Positions 17,920-27,491 are shown, counted from the stretch's first letter. The stretch: DNA of 64,000 nt from CAZEAN01 sp964510225 (GCA_964510225.1 CAZEAN010000005.1:1-64000); one strand, 5' to 3'. Notes: a model not told the origin generated them from the letters alone. Translations and numbers: made by a program.

Positions 17920-18915
17920 ATGCTCAATTCGAAGTTGGTCGCATTGAGTCGTCGTCGATGGATGAGCTTGGTTGCGAGTGGACTTACGCTTGCATCGGGA
18001 ACCTCGAGGGCCGGGGGGGACGACCAAACCCGAGCTCCCGAATCGTCGGATCATGACGAGGAACGGCTTATTGAAACGATCCGAGGGCACGTGAAGGTGG
18101 CCGGTCTGTCTGAGCTCCGGTTGAAGGAGGGGACATGGCATCTCTTCTTCGGGACCGCCGCAGAAGACTACTTTGACCAGGCCGCGATGCTCTGCGAAGG
18201 AATCGCAATTGAGTACCAAAAGCACTTTCGGCGCTTGGACTATCCCGTCGAGCGGCCAGTAACGAGGATGCCTGTCATAGCAGTCGCTGATTCAACGGAG
18301 TTCCAGCGCCTCTTGGGAACAACGACTCCCTCGGTTGGTGGACTCTACGACCTCGACCTCAACTGGCTCGTTGTCTTCGACTTCCGCGAAAACGGCCAAC
18401 GCGACTTTGTGAAAGAGCGGTCGAACTCCATTGCGCTCTTTCACGAGGCAACCCACCAACTGACATTCAACACCGGTCTCCTCAATCGAGCGGCAGAGGT
18501 CCCGCTCTTGATTAGCGAAGGCCTGGCGACCTACGGAGAAGTCCGGCGTCCCCGAGGTCGTGCCTCCATCGGTGACCTCAACCGAGAGCGGCTTGGGGTA
18601 CTCTGGAATGCGCTCATCGAAGACAAGCCTTTTCACTCAGTCTCCGATCTGCTCAGCAATGATGAGCTTTTCGTCCAGGAAGAGACAATTCAACTGGCCT
18701 ACGCCGAGGCCTGGTTGTTTACATACGCCCTTCTGCAGACCAAGTCGGGGCGGCGCCGTTTACTCTCCTACATCAAGACACTCAGGGAGTCAGTACCTGG
18801 TGCTCAACAACCGGCCGACCGCATTGGCCCGGCTCGCGAACACCTGGGGAACTTAGAGCGGATTGATCGGGATCTCAAGGACTACGCAACCCAACTAATC
18901 CGCGGCGGACGTTGA
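17920..18915 (+). CDS. DUF1570-type secreted HExxH protein
   Basis: The ATG at 17920 follows AGGATG-type spacing and gives a Tat-like signal (SRRRWMSLVASGLTLASG). An in-frame ATG at 17911 and an open frame back to 17770 are alternatives. The body contains FHEATHQ (HEATH at 175-179), then LLISEGLATYGE further on, which together look like a gluzincin zinc site with its third ligand Glu. This matches the DUF1570 family, abundant in planctomycetes. Proteolytic activity is not demonstrated for the family, so a metallopeptidase role is inference from the motif. The protein is likely periplasmic or cell-surface. Confidence 0.82.
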   Translation: MLNSKLVALSRRRWMSLVASGLTLASGTSRAGGDDQTRAPESSDHDEERLIETIRGHVKVAGLSELRLKEGTWHLFFGTAAEDYFDQAAMLCEGIAIEYQKHFRRLDYPVERPVTRMPVIAVADSTEFQRLLGTTTPSVGGLYDLDLNWLVVFDFRENGQRDFVKERSNSIALFHEATHQLTFNTGLLNRAAEVPLLISEGLATYGEVRRPRGRASIGDLNRERLGVLWNALIEDKPFHSVSDLLSNDELFVQEETIQLAYAEAWLFTYALLQTKSGRRRLLSYIKTLRESVPGAQQPADRIGPAREHLGNLERIDRDLKDYATQLIRGGR

Positions 18916-18986
18916 CCAAAGGGCAACCGAATCGTTGAATCAAGAGAGCGGGTTAAACTGCAACTGGACTCGTCCGAACGATCGAG

Positions 18987-19721
18987 ATGCTCTGGGGAGG
19001 GCTTGTGGTAGGATCCGATCAGGAAAATGAACAATCGCATCGGGTGCTTGCAGCTCAGCTCCGGATGCACTATCAAGCAGACGGCAAGACGATTTTCGAG
19101 CGCTATCCAAGGCTCCGAGGGCTTGTTGTCTTTGAGGGTCTTGAAGAAGTCACCAATCTCTACTCGAGATCTGAGTCTGACCGGCCCATCGAGTGCTTTG
19201 ACCTCACCACGAACACTGACAAGAGAAGAGGGCAGACGTCCCGGATCCACAAGACCGTGGTACTCTTCCCGGGTCTCGAATTCCCCGATTTCGAAATTAC
19301 CCCTCGGGTCTTACTACTGGATGCGCTCCGGACTCAGGGCGGATGTCCCGAACTCATGATCGACCGTGATGGAATCAAAGACTTGGATGACCTGGCTGTC
19401 GTCGAGGAATTCCAGTCCCTTTATGTGATTCCGAACCATCTGCACTATCCATGTCAGTTGCTCTCCCAGGACTCGACCGGTGTTGAGAACAGGGCTACCG
19501 ACGCGCTGACGGTAGAATCACTCAAGATCCTCAACGAATGGCATACCTGGACAGTACAAGTCCAAGGTGGATTTCTTCTTCTCTCAAGGTCAGTGCGGTG
19601 GGGGCTCCACGCACTTCCGCCCGATGACCGTCGTCGGATGATCAAAGAAGGGCTTGCGCTTGTAGGTGCCATAACGAGACCCTCAGAACGCTCGACATTA
19701 AGAGTGCTCCCCCCTGGATAA
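18987..19721 (+). CDS. Protein of unknown function
   Basis: A 244-aa soluble protein with no signal peptide or membrane helix. I do not recognise a family. Notable are FERYPRLRGLVVFEGLEEV, a basic patch (DKRRGQTSRIHK), Leu-rich ITPRVLLLDALRTQGG and a Trp-rich HTWTVQVQGGFLLLSRSVRWG. ATG 18987 is the first start. Its stop is 14 bp before the sulfotransferase-like gene, pointing to one transcript. Codon usage looks like its neighbours, with no clear sign of transfer. Confidence 0.55.
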   Translation: MLWGGLVVGSDQENEQSHRVLAAQLRMHYQADGKTIFERYPRLRGLVVFEGLEEVTNLYSRSESDRPIECFDLTTNTDKRRGQTSRIHKTVVLFPGLEFPDFEITPRVLLLDALRTQGGCPELMIDRDGIKDLDDLAVVEEFQSLYVIPNHLHYPCQLLSQDSTGVENRATDALTVESLKILNEWHTWTVQVQGGFLLLSRSVRWGLHALPPDDRRRMIKEGLALVGAITRPSERSTLRVLPPG

Positions 19722-19735
19722 AGGGGCCTACTCCC

Positions 19736-20491
19736 ATGACCCCGATGCCACCGACCTCAGAAAGACCGTTGCGAATCGCCCTTTGGAGCGGTCCCCGGAA
19801 CATCTCAACTGCGATGATGCGTTCCTGGGAAAACCGTCGCGATGCGACGGTCGTCGACGAGCCCTTCTATGCTTACTATCTGAAAGCGACCGGCTTTGAT
19901 CACCCCGGGGCGGCCGAAGTCATCGCCGCCCAAGATACTGATTGGCGGAAGGTTGTGGCGAGCCTGGTGGGTCCGGTGCCGGGGAATCTGCCGATCTGGT
20001 ACCAAAAGCAGATGACCCATCATCTTCTTCCCGAAGTGGACCGAAGTTGGCTATCGAACTTGGCAAACGGATTCTTGATCCGTGATCCCAAGGAAATGCT
20101 CACGTCACTGGTGAAGGTCCTCCCGGAACCTCGGCTTGAGGATACTGGAATGCCGCAACAAGCCGAGCTTTTTGAGCTGGTCCGGGATCAAACGGGGCAG
20201 ATTCCTCCGGTGATCGACGCCAAGGATGTTTTAGAGAACCCCCGTCGGATGCTTGGGCTCCTTTGCGAATCCTGGGGAGTCCCCTTTGATGAGGCGATGC
20301 TCTCATGGCCTCCAGGGAGCCGGCCAACGGATGGTATCTGGGCCAAGCACTGGTACGATAACGTGGAAAAATCGAGCACCTTTCATCCTTATACACCCAA
20401 GAATGAACCAGTCCCTGCGCACCTGCTCGGGGTTTTGAAGGAATGCGATTCACTCTACGCACAGATGTACCATCACCGGATTCAACCGTAA
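19736..20491 (+). CDS. Sulfotransferase-like P-loop protein
   Basis: The protein begins RIALWSGPRNISTAMMRSW, a PAPS-binding-like loop seen in the sulfotransferase-like family often mislabelled as branched-chain aminotransferase, and continues with VVDEPFYAYYL. FLIRDPKEMLTSL corresponds to the 3'-phosphate-binding region (Arg and Ser). It is 251 aa, normal for the group, and cytosolic. Real substrates of this family are unknown; sulfation of a small molecule is the inference. The reading frame continues to within 40 bp of the next gene's start, consistent with an operon. Confidence 0.75.
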   Translation: MTPMPPTSERPLRIALWSGPRNISTAMMRSWENRRDATVVDEPFYAYYLKATGFDHPGAAEVIAAQDTDWRKVVASLVGPVPGNLPIWYQKQMTHHLLPEVDRSWLSNLANGFLIRDPKEMLTSLVKVLPEPRLEDTGMPQQAELFELVRDQTGQIPPVIDAKDVLENPRRMLGLLCESWGVPFDEAMLSWPPGSRPTDGIWAKHWYDNVEKSSTFHPYTPKNEPVPAHLLGVLKECDSLYAQMYHHRIQP

Positions 20492-20529
20492 TTCAGAATG
20501 CAGCGAGTCAGCAGAACCTGGAGGCGACG

Positions 20530-21510
20530 ATGAGAAACGGTCGAGCATTAACGAGACGAGGATTCCTCGGAACCGCAGGAATAAGCCTAGTGGGGCTCTC
20601 AAGCTTCAATCGACTCGGTCCAACGGTTTCAGGAGCTGCGGCCCTGAATGCCGATCGTCAGTTTACGATGGATCTGACGCCGGGAGCGATCGGCGTTTCC
20701 GCTCCCTTCCCCAAGTTGCTGGCGATGGCGAAACAAGCCGGCTTCGAATCGATCGCTCCGAATCCTGGTTTCCTTGCCGGCCTCTCCGCGCTTGCCCTCG
20801 GCGAGTTAAAGGAGTCGATGAAGCGTGACGGTCTCCGTTTCGGTGCGGCCGGGTTACCAGTTGAGTTCCGACGCGACGAATCAACTTTCCAAGAAGGTCT
20901 GAGCCGCCTCCCGAGTGTCGCAGCGACGCTCGAACGTGCTGAAGTGACCAGAGTTGGCACCTGGATCATGCCGAACCATCCCGAGTTGACATATCGTGCC
21001 AATTTTGATCGACACGCCGAGCGGCTTGGTGCTGCGGCAAAAGTCCTCGCGGACCACGGCCTCCGGCTCGGACTCGAATATGTCGGTCCGAAGACTCTCT
21101 GGACCGCATCGCGCTATCCGTTCATCCACACGATGGCGGAAACAAAGGACCTGATCGTTGCGATCGATGCGAACAACGTCGGGATTGTGCTCGACAGCTT
21201 CCACTGGTACACCGCTGAAGAGTCAATCGACGACCTCCACTCTCTTTCGAACGATCAGATCGTGGCCTGCGACCTCAATGATGCTCCCAGCGGTGTCCCT
21301 GTCCAAGAGCAAGTCGACGGTCGTCGCGAGTTACCCTCCGCGACTGGAGTGATCGACCTCAAAGGATTCCTCGAGGCGCTCGTGGCGATCGGCTATGATG
21401 GTCCGATCCGTGCTGAGCCTTTCAACAACACCCTCAGGGCGATGCCAGATGAACTTGCGGTCGTCGCCACTGCCGATTCCTTGAAACGCTCCTTTGCCCT
21501 CTTGGATTGA
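20530..21510 (+). CDS. Tat-exported sugar phosphate isomerase/epimerase-like protein
   Basis: ATG 20530 is chosen because GGAGG lies 5 nt upstream and a Tat signal begins at once (TRRGFLGTAG). A longer frame starts at 20443, inside the upstream gene. The rest is a TIM-barrel of the xylose-isomerase-like AP endonuclease 2 superfamily: GAIGVSAPFPKLLAMAKQAG, LGLEYVGP, GIVLDSFHWY, DLNDAP and GPIRAEPFNN carry the usual Glu/Asp/His metal ligands. Export by Tat suggests a cofactor-loaded periplasmic enzyme acting on a sugar or inositol-like compound. Substrate is not predictable. The next gene starts 20 bp downstream. Confidence 0.85.
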   Translation: MRNGRALTRRGFLGTAGISLVGLSSFNRLGPTVSGAAALNADRQFTMDLTPGAIGVSAPFPKLLAMAKQAGFESIAPNPGFLAGLSALALGELKESMKRDGLRFGAAGLPVEFRRDESTFQEGLSRLPSVAATLERAEVTRVGTWIMPNHPELTYRANFDRHAERLGAAAKVLADHGLRLGLEYVGPKTLWTASRYPFIHTMAETKDLIVAIDANNVGIVLDSFHWYTAEESIDDLHSLSNDQIVACDLNDAPSGVPVQEQVDGRRELPSATGVIDLKGFLEALVAIGYDGPIRAEPFNNTLRAMPDELAVVATADSLKRSFALLD

Positions 21511-21530
21511 ACAGCCCTCCTGGAAGATCG

Positions 21531-22163
21531 ATGAGCCTTTACGGATTGATTTCTGATATCCACGCCGATCCGGTCGGTCTGGAATTGGCGTGGGCTCATC
21601 TGACGGTGATGGGTGTCGACTCGATTATTTGTGCCGGGGATCTCGTTGGTTATGGCTCGATGCCTGATCAAGTGGTCGACTTCGTGGAGCAACACGGGAT
21701 CCGTTCTGTCCGGGGGAACCACGATCGCTGGGCCTTGGAGCGGGGCCTTGGCGTCCCTGATGAGTTTGGTGGCTCGATCCCGAGTCAGAAAACCCTAGAT
21801 TTTCTGAGACTACTTCCCCCAAGCTTGGTGTTTGAACACGACGATCGTACGATTGCCGTTGTCCATGGTTCACCAAGGGGGGATATGGAGTTCATGACGC
21901 CAGAGCGGTTTCCGGGGACAGTACTTGATGAAATGCTCAAAAGCCTCGGAGTCGATATCCTAATTCATGGTCATACTCATCGGCCAATGTGCTATCGATC
22001 CGACATTGGCCTTGTGATCAATCCCGGCTCGGTAATTTCTGCCCCGGTCGTTGAGACCTCAAGAACCTTTGGTCTGCTCGATTTGCAGACCCTATCAGCT
22101 ACAATTCATGAGGTCGAGTCTGGCGATCAACAAGAGTTCGACCCTTGGCCGGTCTCGCGTTGA
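21531..22163 (+). CDS. YfcE-like metallophosphoesterase
   Basis: All five calcineurin-type metal motifs are present in order: ISDIHAD, CAGDLVGYG, GNHDRW, VVHGSPRG and HGHTHRPM. At 210 aa it matches small cytosolic phosphodiesterases of the YfcE/MJ0936 type. ATG 21531 is preceded by GGAAGA and replaces a longer frame beginning at 21507 in the upstream gene. The family hydrolyses phosphodiesters or pyrophosphates; the physiological substrate cannot be told. It closes the plus-strand run that starts near 18987. Confidence 0.88.
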   Translation: MSLYGLISDIHADPVGLELAWAHLTVMGVDSIICAGDLVGYGSMPDQVVDFVEQHGIRSVRGNHDRWALERGLGVPDEFGGSIPSQKTLDFLRLLPPSLVFEHDDRTIAVVHGSPRGDMEFMTPERFPGTVLDEMLKSLGVDILIHGHTHRPMCYRSDIGLVINPGSVISAPVVETSRTFGLLDLQTLSATIHEVESGDQQEFDPWPVSR

Positions 22164-22213
22164 TCCCGCCCGATCAGTAACCAGTGCGGGATCAGACGGA
22201 CGACCGAAGACAC

Positions 22214-23182
22214 TCAAAGAGCTGGCTGCAGAATCCCTTCTTGATTTGACGGTTCCTCGACGGTCGGAACCTCTTCCTCCTTGGTTTCGCTCTCTGTAGT
22301 CGTCTCCTCGGTGCTCGCTTCCTCTACCGATTCTTCCTCGGTAGACTCTGTGGAATCAGTCTCGATCGCTTGGACTTCCGTCGTTTCGTCTTCCACCGTG
22401 GGCTCGCGATCTTCGGGGACTTCGGTTTCCTCAGCGTCTTCGACGGAGGACTCGCCTCCTTCTTGGATCGTGAGGACAAGCTTGCCGTCGATCACTTCAA
22501 TGCGTTCGATCCGGCCCAAGAGTTTACGAAGTTCGGGGTCACGGTTGTCGACTTCCGTAAGATCGAGATCTTGAACCATTTGGCGGAGCTCCTGGAATAC
22601 CTGATCTGGAACCGGTTCACCTTTGAAGCTCGCACTTTCGAGGTCGAGCTGGATTCCTTTGATCCCATAGCTCACACTTATAGTTCCTTCACCGTTGAAG
22701 AACTGACCGTCAAGTTTATCGGTTCTGAGAAGATTCTGTCCGAGCTGTTCGACGGGAATGGCAAACTGGGCGGAGATCTTTTTTCCTTCCATCGACAAAT
22801 GGAAGCTGTCGCCTGCTTCTTCAAGCTCCTCGTCGATCAGGACGTTGAGTTCATCCGCAGTCAGCTCGATCGAACTTGCTTTGCCTTGCTCGACCTCCTC
22901 ACCAAAGGTCTCCCAACGATCGATGATCGCCTGGCGCTGTTCGTCGTCGAGGGCGACTTCAGGCATCTCCGCTTTCTCAGGCTCGGTGACCTCCAGCGCA
23001 GTTTGGATCATCCAGTTTCTGGCCCAGAACAAGCCACCGATCGTCACGCCGACGACCAGCAGAAAACCAATAGTGACGATCAAGCAACCCCAAGCCCAAC
23101 AACCGCAGCCTCCTTGTTCTGCGCCCTCGGTTTTTTCGCGACGCTCCTGGAAGTCATTGTCGTAATCGAGTGACATTGCCAT
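22214..23182 (-). CDS. Membrane-anchored protein with acidic Glu/Thr-rich tail
   Basis: A 322-aa protein with a cytoplasmic Cys-rich start (QGGCGCWAWGC), one TM helix (LIVTIGFLLVVGVTIGGLFW) and a large extracytoplasmic region. The middle contains LTADELNVLIDEEL followed by a repeating beta pattern (GKKISAQFAIPVEQLGQ, GTISVSYGIKGIQLDLES) that recalls LEA-2/YceI-like or DUF2140-like anchored domains. The last 85 residues are almost only Glu, Thr, Ser, Val and Pro, likely disordered. Function unknown. The start is ATG 23182 or the ATG at codon 3. Confidence 0.7.
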   Translation of the reverse strand: MAMSLDYDNDFQERREKTEGAEQGGCGCWAWGCLIVTIGFLLVVGVTIGGLFWARNWMIQTALEVTEPEKAEMPEVALDDEQRQAIIDRWETFGEEVEQGKASSIELTADELNVLIDEELEEAGDSFHLSMEGKKISAQFAIPVEQLGQNLLRTDKLDGQFFNGEGTISVSYGIKGIQLDLESASFKGEPVPDQVFQELRQMVQDLDLTEVDNRDPELRKLLGRIERIEVIDGKLVLTIQEGGESSVEDAEETEVPEDREPTVEDETTEVQAIETDSTESTEEESVEEASTEETTTESETKEEEVPTVEEPSNQEGILQPAL

Positions 23183-23253
23183 CGAGATGATCCTCAGGAA
23201 AAATGCCGAAGCAGTACAATGTATTATTCTGTTGCGGGTGGTCGTTCGAGCTG

Positions 23254-23279
23254 AAAAGCCTCCGAATGGTGATCGGAGG
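23254..23279 (-). terminator. Rho-independent terminator downstream of guaA
   Basis: On the minus strand, CCTCCGA and TCGGAGG form a perfect 7-bp stem with a 7-nt loop, followed by CTTTT (complement of 23254-23258). It lies about 170 bp after the guaA stop. Confidence 0.65.
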
Positions 23280-23447
23280 AGCGGCCGTTCGGAGAAAAGC
23301 GAGCGAGTCTGAAGACGCGATGAAGTAGTGAAAGTGACTTCGGCCGGTACCCCAGATTATTGTGTCTGACACTCATTCCGTCGAGAAATCAGGAGCCTCG
23401 CTGACTCTTGATCACTAAACATCAATGAATCGAAGACGTCTTTTCGG

Positions 23448-25010
23448 TTACTCCCATTCGATCGTCCCGGGAGGTTTACTAGTGATATCGAAGACGACCC
23501 GATTCACCCCTTTGACCTCGTTGATAATCCTGCTGGAGACTTTGCCCAGTAAATCGAAAGGGAGTCGAGACCAATCGGCGGTCATAAAATCATCAGAGTC
23601 GACACATCGAAGTGCGATCGGATTCTCATACGTGCGGCCATCTCCCATTACGCCGACAGATCGGATCGGAAGGAGGACGGCGAATGCCTGGCCGGTCGAC
23701 CGCTCCAAGCCCGCGGCCCGAAGTTCTTCAAGGAAGATCGCATCAGCACGTCGGAGGATCTGAAGCCGGTCGGGCGTGACCGGACCGAGGCAACGGACGG
23801 CGAGGCCGGGTCCTGGGAACGGGTGCCGCCAGACTTGGCTCTCGGGAAGCCCGAGTTCGATCCCGAGCCGTCGGACTTCATCTTTAAAGAGATCACGAAG
23901 TGGTTCGATCAGTTTGAATCCAAGATTCTTCGGCAGGCCGCCGACATTGTGGTGATGCTTGATCGTTGCGGCCGGAGCATCGGGGGATCCACCACTCTCG
24001 ATCACATCGGGGTAGAGTGTCCCTTGAGCTAAAAAGCGTGCTCCGTTGATTTGTTTGGCTTGATCCCGGAAAACGTCGATAAATGTGTGGCCAATCCGGA
24101 TCCTCTTTTCCTGAGGGTCTTCGACCGCTTCCAAGTCCTTGAGGAATCGCTCACCGGCGTCGACCACTCGGAGTTCTGCAGGAGAGTTCTCTCCGAAGGT
24201 CCGCGTGACCGATTCGCGTTCACCTTCGCGGAGGAGACCGTTGTCGACAAAGATACAGACGACACGGTCGTTGAGGGCTCGGACGAGGAGTGCTGCGGTG
24301 ACGGTGGAGTCAACGCCACCTGAGACCCCACAGACAACGCGATCGTGCGGCCCGACTTGGTCTTGAATCGACTGAACGGAGCGATCGAGAATTGCCTCCA
24401 TCGTCCAGTCTCCAGGGCTCTGCGCGATTTGCGTTAGAAAGTTCTCGAGGAATTGGACGCCGAACTCCGTGTGCCTCACTTCGGGATGAAACTGGAGTCC
24501 ATAGACCGGCCGACGCTGATGCCGGACGGCGGCCATCGGGCAGGTAGGTGTGGCTGCAATCGGTACAAAAGCCGAACCCGGATCCAAGACTTGATCCCCA
24601 TGGCTCATCCAGACTTGTGATCGGGGCGGAATCCCGTTGAGGAGAGGATCGTCCGGGTCTAACACCTGAAGCTCCACGGGTCCGAACTCGCGGGCTCGGT
24701 GAGGTTCGACGGTGCCCCCCAACGCTTGGCAAGCGAGCTGCATCCCATAACAGATCCCGAGGATCGGGAGGTCGAGTTGGAAGATCGCGTGGTCGATCTG
24801 TGGTGCACCGGACTCGTAGACGCTTGATGGTCCCCCCGAGAGGACAATCGCGATGGGGTCGAGTTCTCGCACTCGGGCTGCACTAATGTCGTGCCGGACA
24901 ATCAGTGCAAAGGCTCGAGCCTCTCGGATCCTCCGCGCGATCAGCTTGACGTACTGTGAACCAAAATCGAGGACCAAGACGGGACGTCGCTGAGGCAAAG
25001 TCACTCCCAT
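23448..25010 (-). CDS. guaA: GMP synthase (glutamine-hydrolysing)
   Basis: GuaA converts XMP to GMP using ATP and glutamine, in purine synthesis. The class I amidotransferase domain has VLDFGSQY and the nucleophile Cys87 in GICYGMQ, with FHPEV later. The ATP pyrophosphatase domain has the PP-loop VSGGVDS, then GTLYPDVIES and the C-terminal dimerisation domain with PFPGPGLAVR and DITSKPPGTIEWE, the canonical end. The length of 520 aa is normal. It is divergent from the queuosine-precursor transporter gene across a 196-bp region. No purine riboswitch is visible upstream. Confidence 0.97.
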   Translation of the reverse strand: MGVTLPQRRPVLVLDFGSQYVKLIARRIREARAFALIVRHDISAARVRELDPIAIVLSGGPSSVYESGAPQIDHAIFQLDLPILGICYGMQLACQALGGTVEPHRAREFGPVELQVLDPDDPLLNGIPPRSQVWMSHGDQVLDPGSAFVPIAATPTCPMAAVRHQRRPVYGLQFHPEVRHTEFGVQFLENFLTQIAQSPGDWTMEAILDRSVQSIQDQVGPHDRVVCGVSGGVDSTVTAALLVRALNDRVVCIFVDNGLLREGERESVTRTFGENSPAELRVVDAGERFLKDLEAVEDPQEKRIRIGHTFIDVFRDQAKQINGARFLAQGTLYPDVIESGGSPDAPAATIKHHHNVGGLPKNLGFKLIEPLRDLFKDEVRRLGIELGLPESQVWRHPFPGPGLAVRCLGPVTPDRLQILRRADAIFLEELRAAGLERSTGQAFAVLLPIRSVGVMGDGRTYENPIALRCVDSDDFMTADWSRLPFDLLGKVSSRIINEVKGVNRVVFDITSKPPGTIEWE

Positions 25011-25206
25011 GACGGTGTCGAACCTTTCACCGATCGAGAAGCAAGATTCAGGATCAAAACACCACTATACTCGGACTAGTCGCTGAATCCGAGAGCAACT
25101 GAGCCGTGGACATCTTCGGGTAAACGGCCGTAGAATCCGGTCTCTTCAAAGTAACGGTAACCGCCGAACTCTCCGCTCAACGGCGCGACCAGAGCAGAGC
25201 CATCCG

Positions 25207-25974
25207 ATGACCGACTCCACCGAGCAGATCGCCGCTCCACCAACGAGCCAACCAAGTCAAGTTGCTAATCCAATACCCCTACCCAAGGGTTATGGAAGAG
25301 TTTACCGTTACTATGATCTGATTATGGCGGGATTTGTCACTGTCTTGATCTGTACGAATCTGATCTCAGCGCCAAAACGGGTCGAAGTCCTTGGTTTTAC
25401 TTTCGGGGCCGGAGTCCTCTTTTTTCCGATTAGTTACCTATTCAACGATATTCTCACCGAAGTATATGGGTACAAGCGCTCACGTAAAGTTGTCTGGGCA
25501 GGGTTTGGAGGATTGGCATTTGCCACCTTGGTCAGTCAAGTGGTCTTAGCCCTTCCGGAGGCCTCAGATTGGGGGAATCAAGGGTCGTGGGAGATCGTTT
25601 TTGGTGGTACTTGGCGGATCATCATTGCCTCAATGGCTGGATTCTTTGCCGGTGAGTTCATTAATTCCTACACGCTCGCCAAGATGAAACTCTGGACCGA
25701 GGGACGATTCTTGTGGATGAGGACCATTGGCTCCACACTCACCGGTGAGGCCGCTGACTCCCTCTTGTTCTACCCGATTGCCTTCCTTGGTCGTCCTGGC
25801 TGGACTCTGGAAAACGTTCTTACCGTGATGGTCGCCAACTACACCTTGAAGGTAGCCTGGGAGGTTGTCGCAACACCGATGACTTATCGAGTCGTCGGCT
25901 TCTTGAAGCGTGTGGAATCGGAAGACTACTACGACCGGAACACCAACTTTACCCCGTTCTCACTCGAGACCTAA
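25207..25974 (+). CDS. yhhQ: Queuosine precursor transporter (YhhQ/VUT family)
   Basis: A multipass inner-membrane protein of 255 aa. The hallmark FPISYLFNDILTEVYGYKRSRK is partly visible as PISYLFNDI and EVYGYKRSRK, followed by the helix-loop pattern of the family and GEAADSLLFYPIAFLG near the end. YhhQ takes up 7-cyano- or 7-aminomethyl-7-deazaguanine for queuosine tRNA modification. No queuosine biosynthesis gene is adjacent, which fits salvage. I looked for a preQ1 riboswitch in the 196 bp upstream and saw none. Confidence 0.88.
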   Translation: MTDSTEQIAAPPTSQPSQVANPIPLPKGYGRVYRYYDLIMAGFVTVLICTNLISAPKRVEVLGFTFGAGVLFFPISYLFNDILTEVYGYKRSRKVVWAGFGGLAFATLVSQVVLALPEASDWGNQGSWEIVFGGTWRIIIASMAGFFAGEFINSYTLAKMKLWTEGRFLWMRTIGSTLTGEAADSLLFYPIAFLGRPGWTLENVLTVMVANYTLKVAWEVVATPMTYRVVGFLKRVESEDYYDRNTNFTPFSLET

Positions 25975-26051
25975 GAGCAGTAGCGACTCGTCACAGCGAT
26001 CCAGCTTCTTAATTGACCATTCAATCCTCTTCCCAATCGAGGCTTCACACC

Positions 26052-27491
26052 ATGCGGATTCGGCTTTACACACTTCTTGCTGTTGCTGTCTTTAATTGTC
26101 ATCTGAATCTTGGCCTCGGTCATGCGTTCGCGAAGGTGGAGCCCAAGCTCAATGTCTTATTCATCATCTCTGACGATCTGAACAACGACCTCGGCTGTTA
26201 TGGAGATCCACTGGTGGAGTCTCCTGCGATCGATAGACTTGCTGCCCGAGGCCTCAGGTTCGACCGTGCGTACTGTCAGTATCCACTCTGTAACCCCAGT
26301 CGGGCTTCGTTGATGACCGGAAAGACTCCGGATAGCACGGGGATTTATAATAACGGGACATCAGTCCGAGAGGCGATGCCCGATGTCCTCACCCTCCCAC
26401 AGCTATTTCGGAATCACGGCTACTACACTGCCCGCGTTGGCAAGATTTACCATTACGGTGTCCCAAGGATGATCGGGACCGATGGCCTGGACGATCCCCA
26501 ATCTTGGGACGAAGTTGTTAACCCGATCGGTCGTGACAAAGACGATGAAGATTTGATCTTTAGTTTCGAACCGGGGAAGTTTGGAGGGACCTTGAGTTGG
26601 CTTGCAGCCGACGGTACCGATGCAGAGCAGACCGATGCGATCGGTGCCGACGCCGCGATCCAGCTCATGGAAGCGCATTGCAAAGAGCCGTTCTTCCTCG
26701 CTGTGGGTTTCTATCGACCGCACACGCCGTACGTTGCCCCGAGACCCTACTTCGATCGCTATCCTATTGAGCGGATTACCTTACCGAGTGGAATCGCGGA
26801 AGATTGCGCTGACATCCCAGCGGCGGCGTTACCAACGAACTTCCGCTATGAACGAGAAGCACCCGAACTCCTCCGTTCTTGCAAGAAGGCGTACTATGCA
26901 GCGACAACGTTCATGGACGCCCAAGTCGGACGAGTCTTGGATGGACTGGAACGGCTTGGTCTCGAAGACCGGACGATTGTGATCTTCACGAGCGATCATG
27001 GTTATCTCCTCGGCGAGCACGGCCAGTGGCAAAAGCAAGCACTCTTTGAAGAGGCTGCTCGTGTCCCCCTGATCATTGCTACACCGTCGATGGCAAATGC
27101 TGGTCAAGTGACTCGGAGTCTCGCCGAGCTGGTTGATCTCTATCCGACCCTGGCAGACCTCTGTGGTTTGCCGCTTCCCGACGGTCTCGATGGCAAGAGT
27201 CTCGCAACGGTTCTCCACGATCCCAATAATTCAGTGAGGCCAGCGGCTTTCACCCAGATGCGCCGTGGGAGTGGGAAGAATCGCTTCATGGGCTATGCTG
27301 TCCGAACCAAGCACTACCGATATGTCGAATGGGACGGTGGTACAAAGGGACGCGAACTCTACGACCATCGGTCCGACCCGGATGAACTCCAGAATCTCGT
27401 GGACGACCCGAGCCATCAACAGGTAGTCGTCGAGCATCAGCGATTGTTGCGAGAACTCCGACCCACTCGGCCAGAGGATTCAGAGGAGTGA
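26052..27491 (+). CDS. Secreted sulfatase (iduronate-2-sulfatase-like)
   Basis: ATG 26052 gives a signal peptide (RIRLYTLLAVAVFNCHLNLG...AFA); a TTG-initiated frame begins at 26013 but adds only polar residues. The catalytic formylglycine motif is CNPSR with Cys80. Metal ligands are in ISDDLNNDLGCYG and FTSDHGYLLGEHGQW; the latter motif, with VGKIYHYG and GFYRPHTPYVAP, is typical of the iduronate-2-sulfatase-related group abundant in planctomycetes. At 479 aa it lacks the HEAT tail of the other sulfatase. Acts on sulfated polysaccharide in the periplasm or outside. Exact substrate unknown. Confidence 0.93.
   Translation: MRIRLYTLLAVAVFNCHLNLGLGHAFAKVEPKLNVLFIISDDLNNDLGCYGDPLVESPAIDRLAARGLRFDRAYCQYPLCNPSRASLMTGKTPDSTGIYNNGTSVREAMPDVLTLPQLFRNHGYYTARVGKIYHYGVPRMIGTDGLDDPQSWDEVVNPIGRDKDDEDLIFSFEPGKFGGTLSWLAADGTDAEQTDAIGADAAIQLMEAHCKEPFFLAVGFYRPHTPYVAPRPYFDRYPIERITLPSGIAEDCADIPAAALPTNFRYEREAPELLRSCKKAYYAATTFMDAQVGRVLDGLERLGLEDRTIVIFTSDHGYLLGEHGQWQKQALFEEAARVPLIIATPSMANAGQVTRSLAELVDLYPTLADLCGLPLPDGLDGKSLATVLHDPNNSVRPAAFTQMRRGSGKNRFMGYAVRTKHYRYVEWDGGTKGRELYDHRSDPDELQNLVDDPSHQQVVVEHQRLLRELRPTRPEDSEE

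Noticed and set aside
22370..23173. Plus-strand frame of 267 codons opposite the acidic-tail membrane protein
   Set aside because: Opposite the minus-strand gene with its TM helix and regular codon pattern; no motif or start signal.
25011..25206. Riboswitch upstream of the queuosine-precursor transporter or guaA
   Set aside because: I looked for preQ1 and purine aptamer features and saw no matching conserved core; only a 6-bp inverted repeat (CTCGGA/TCCGAG).
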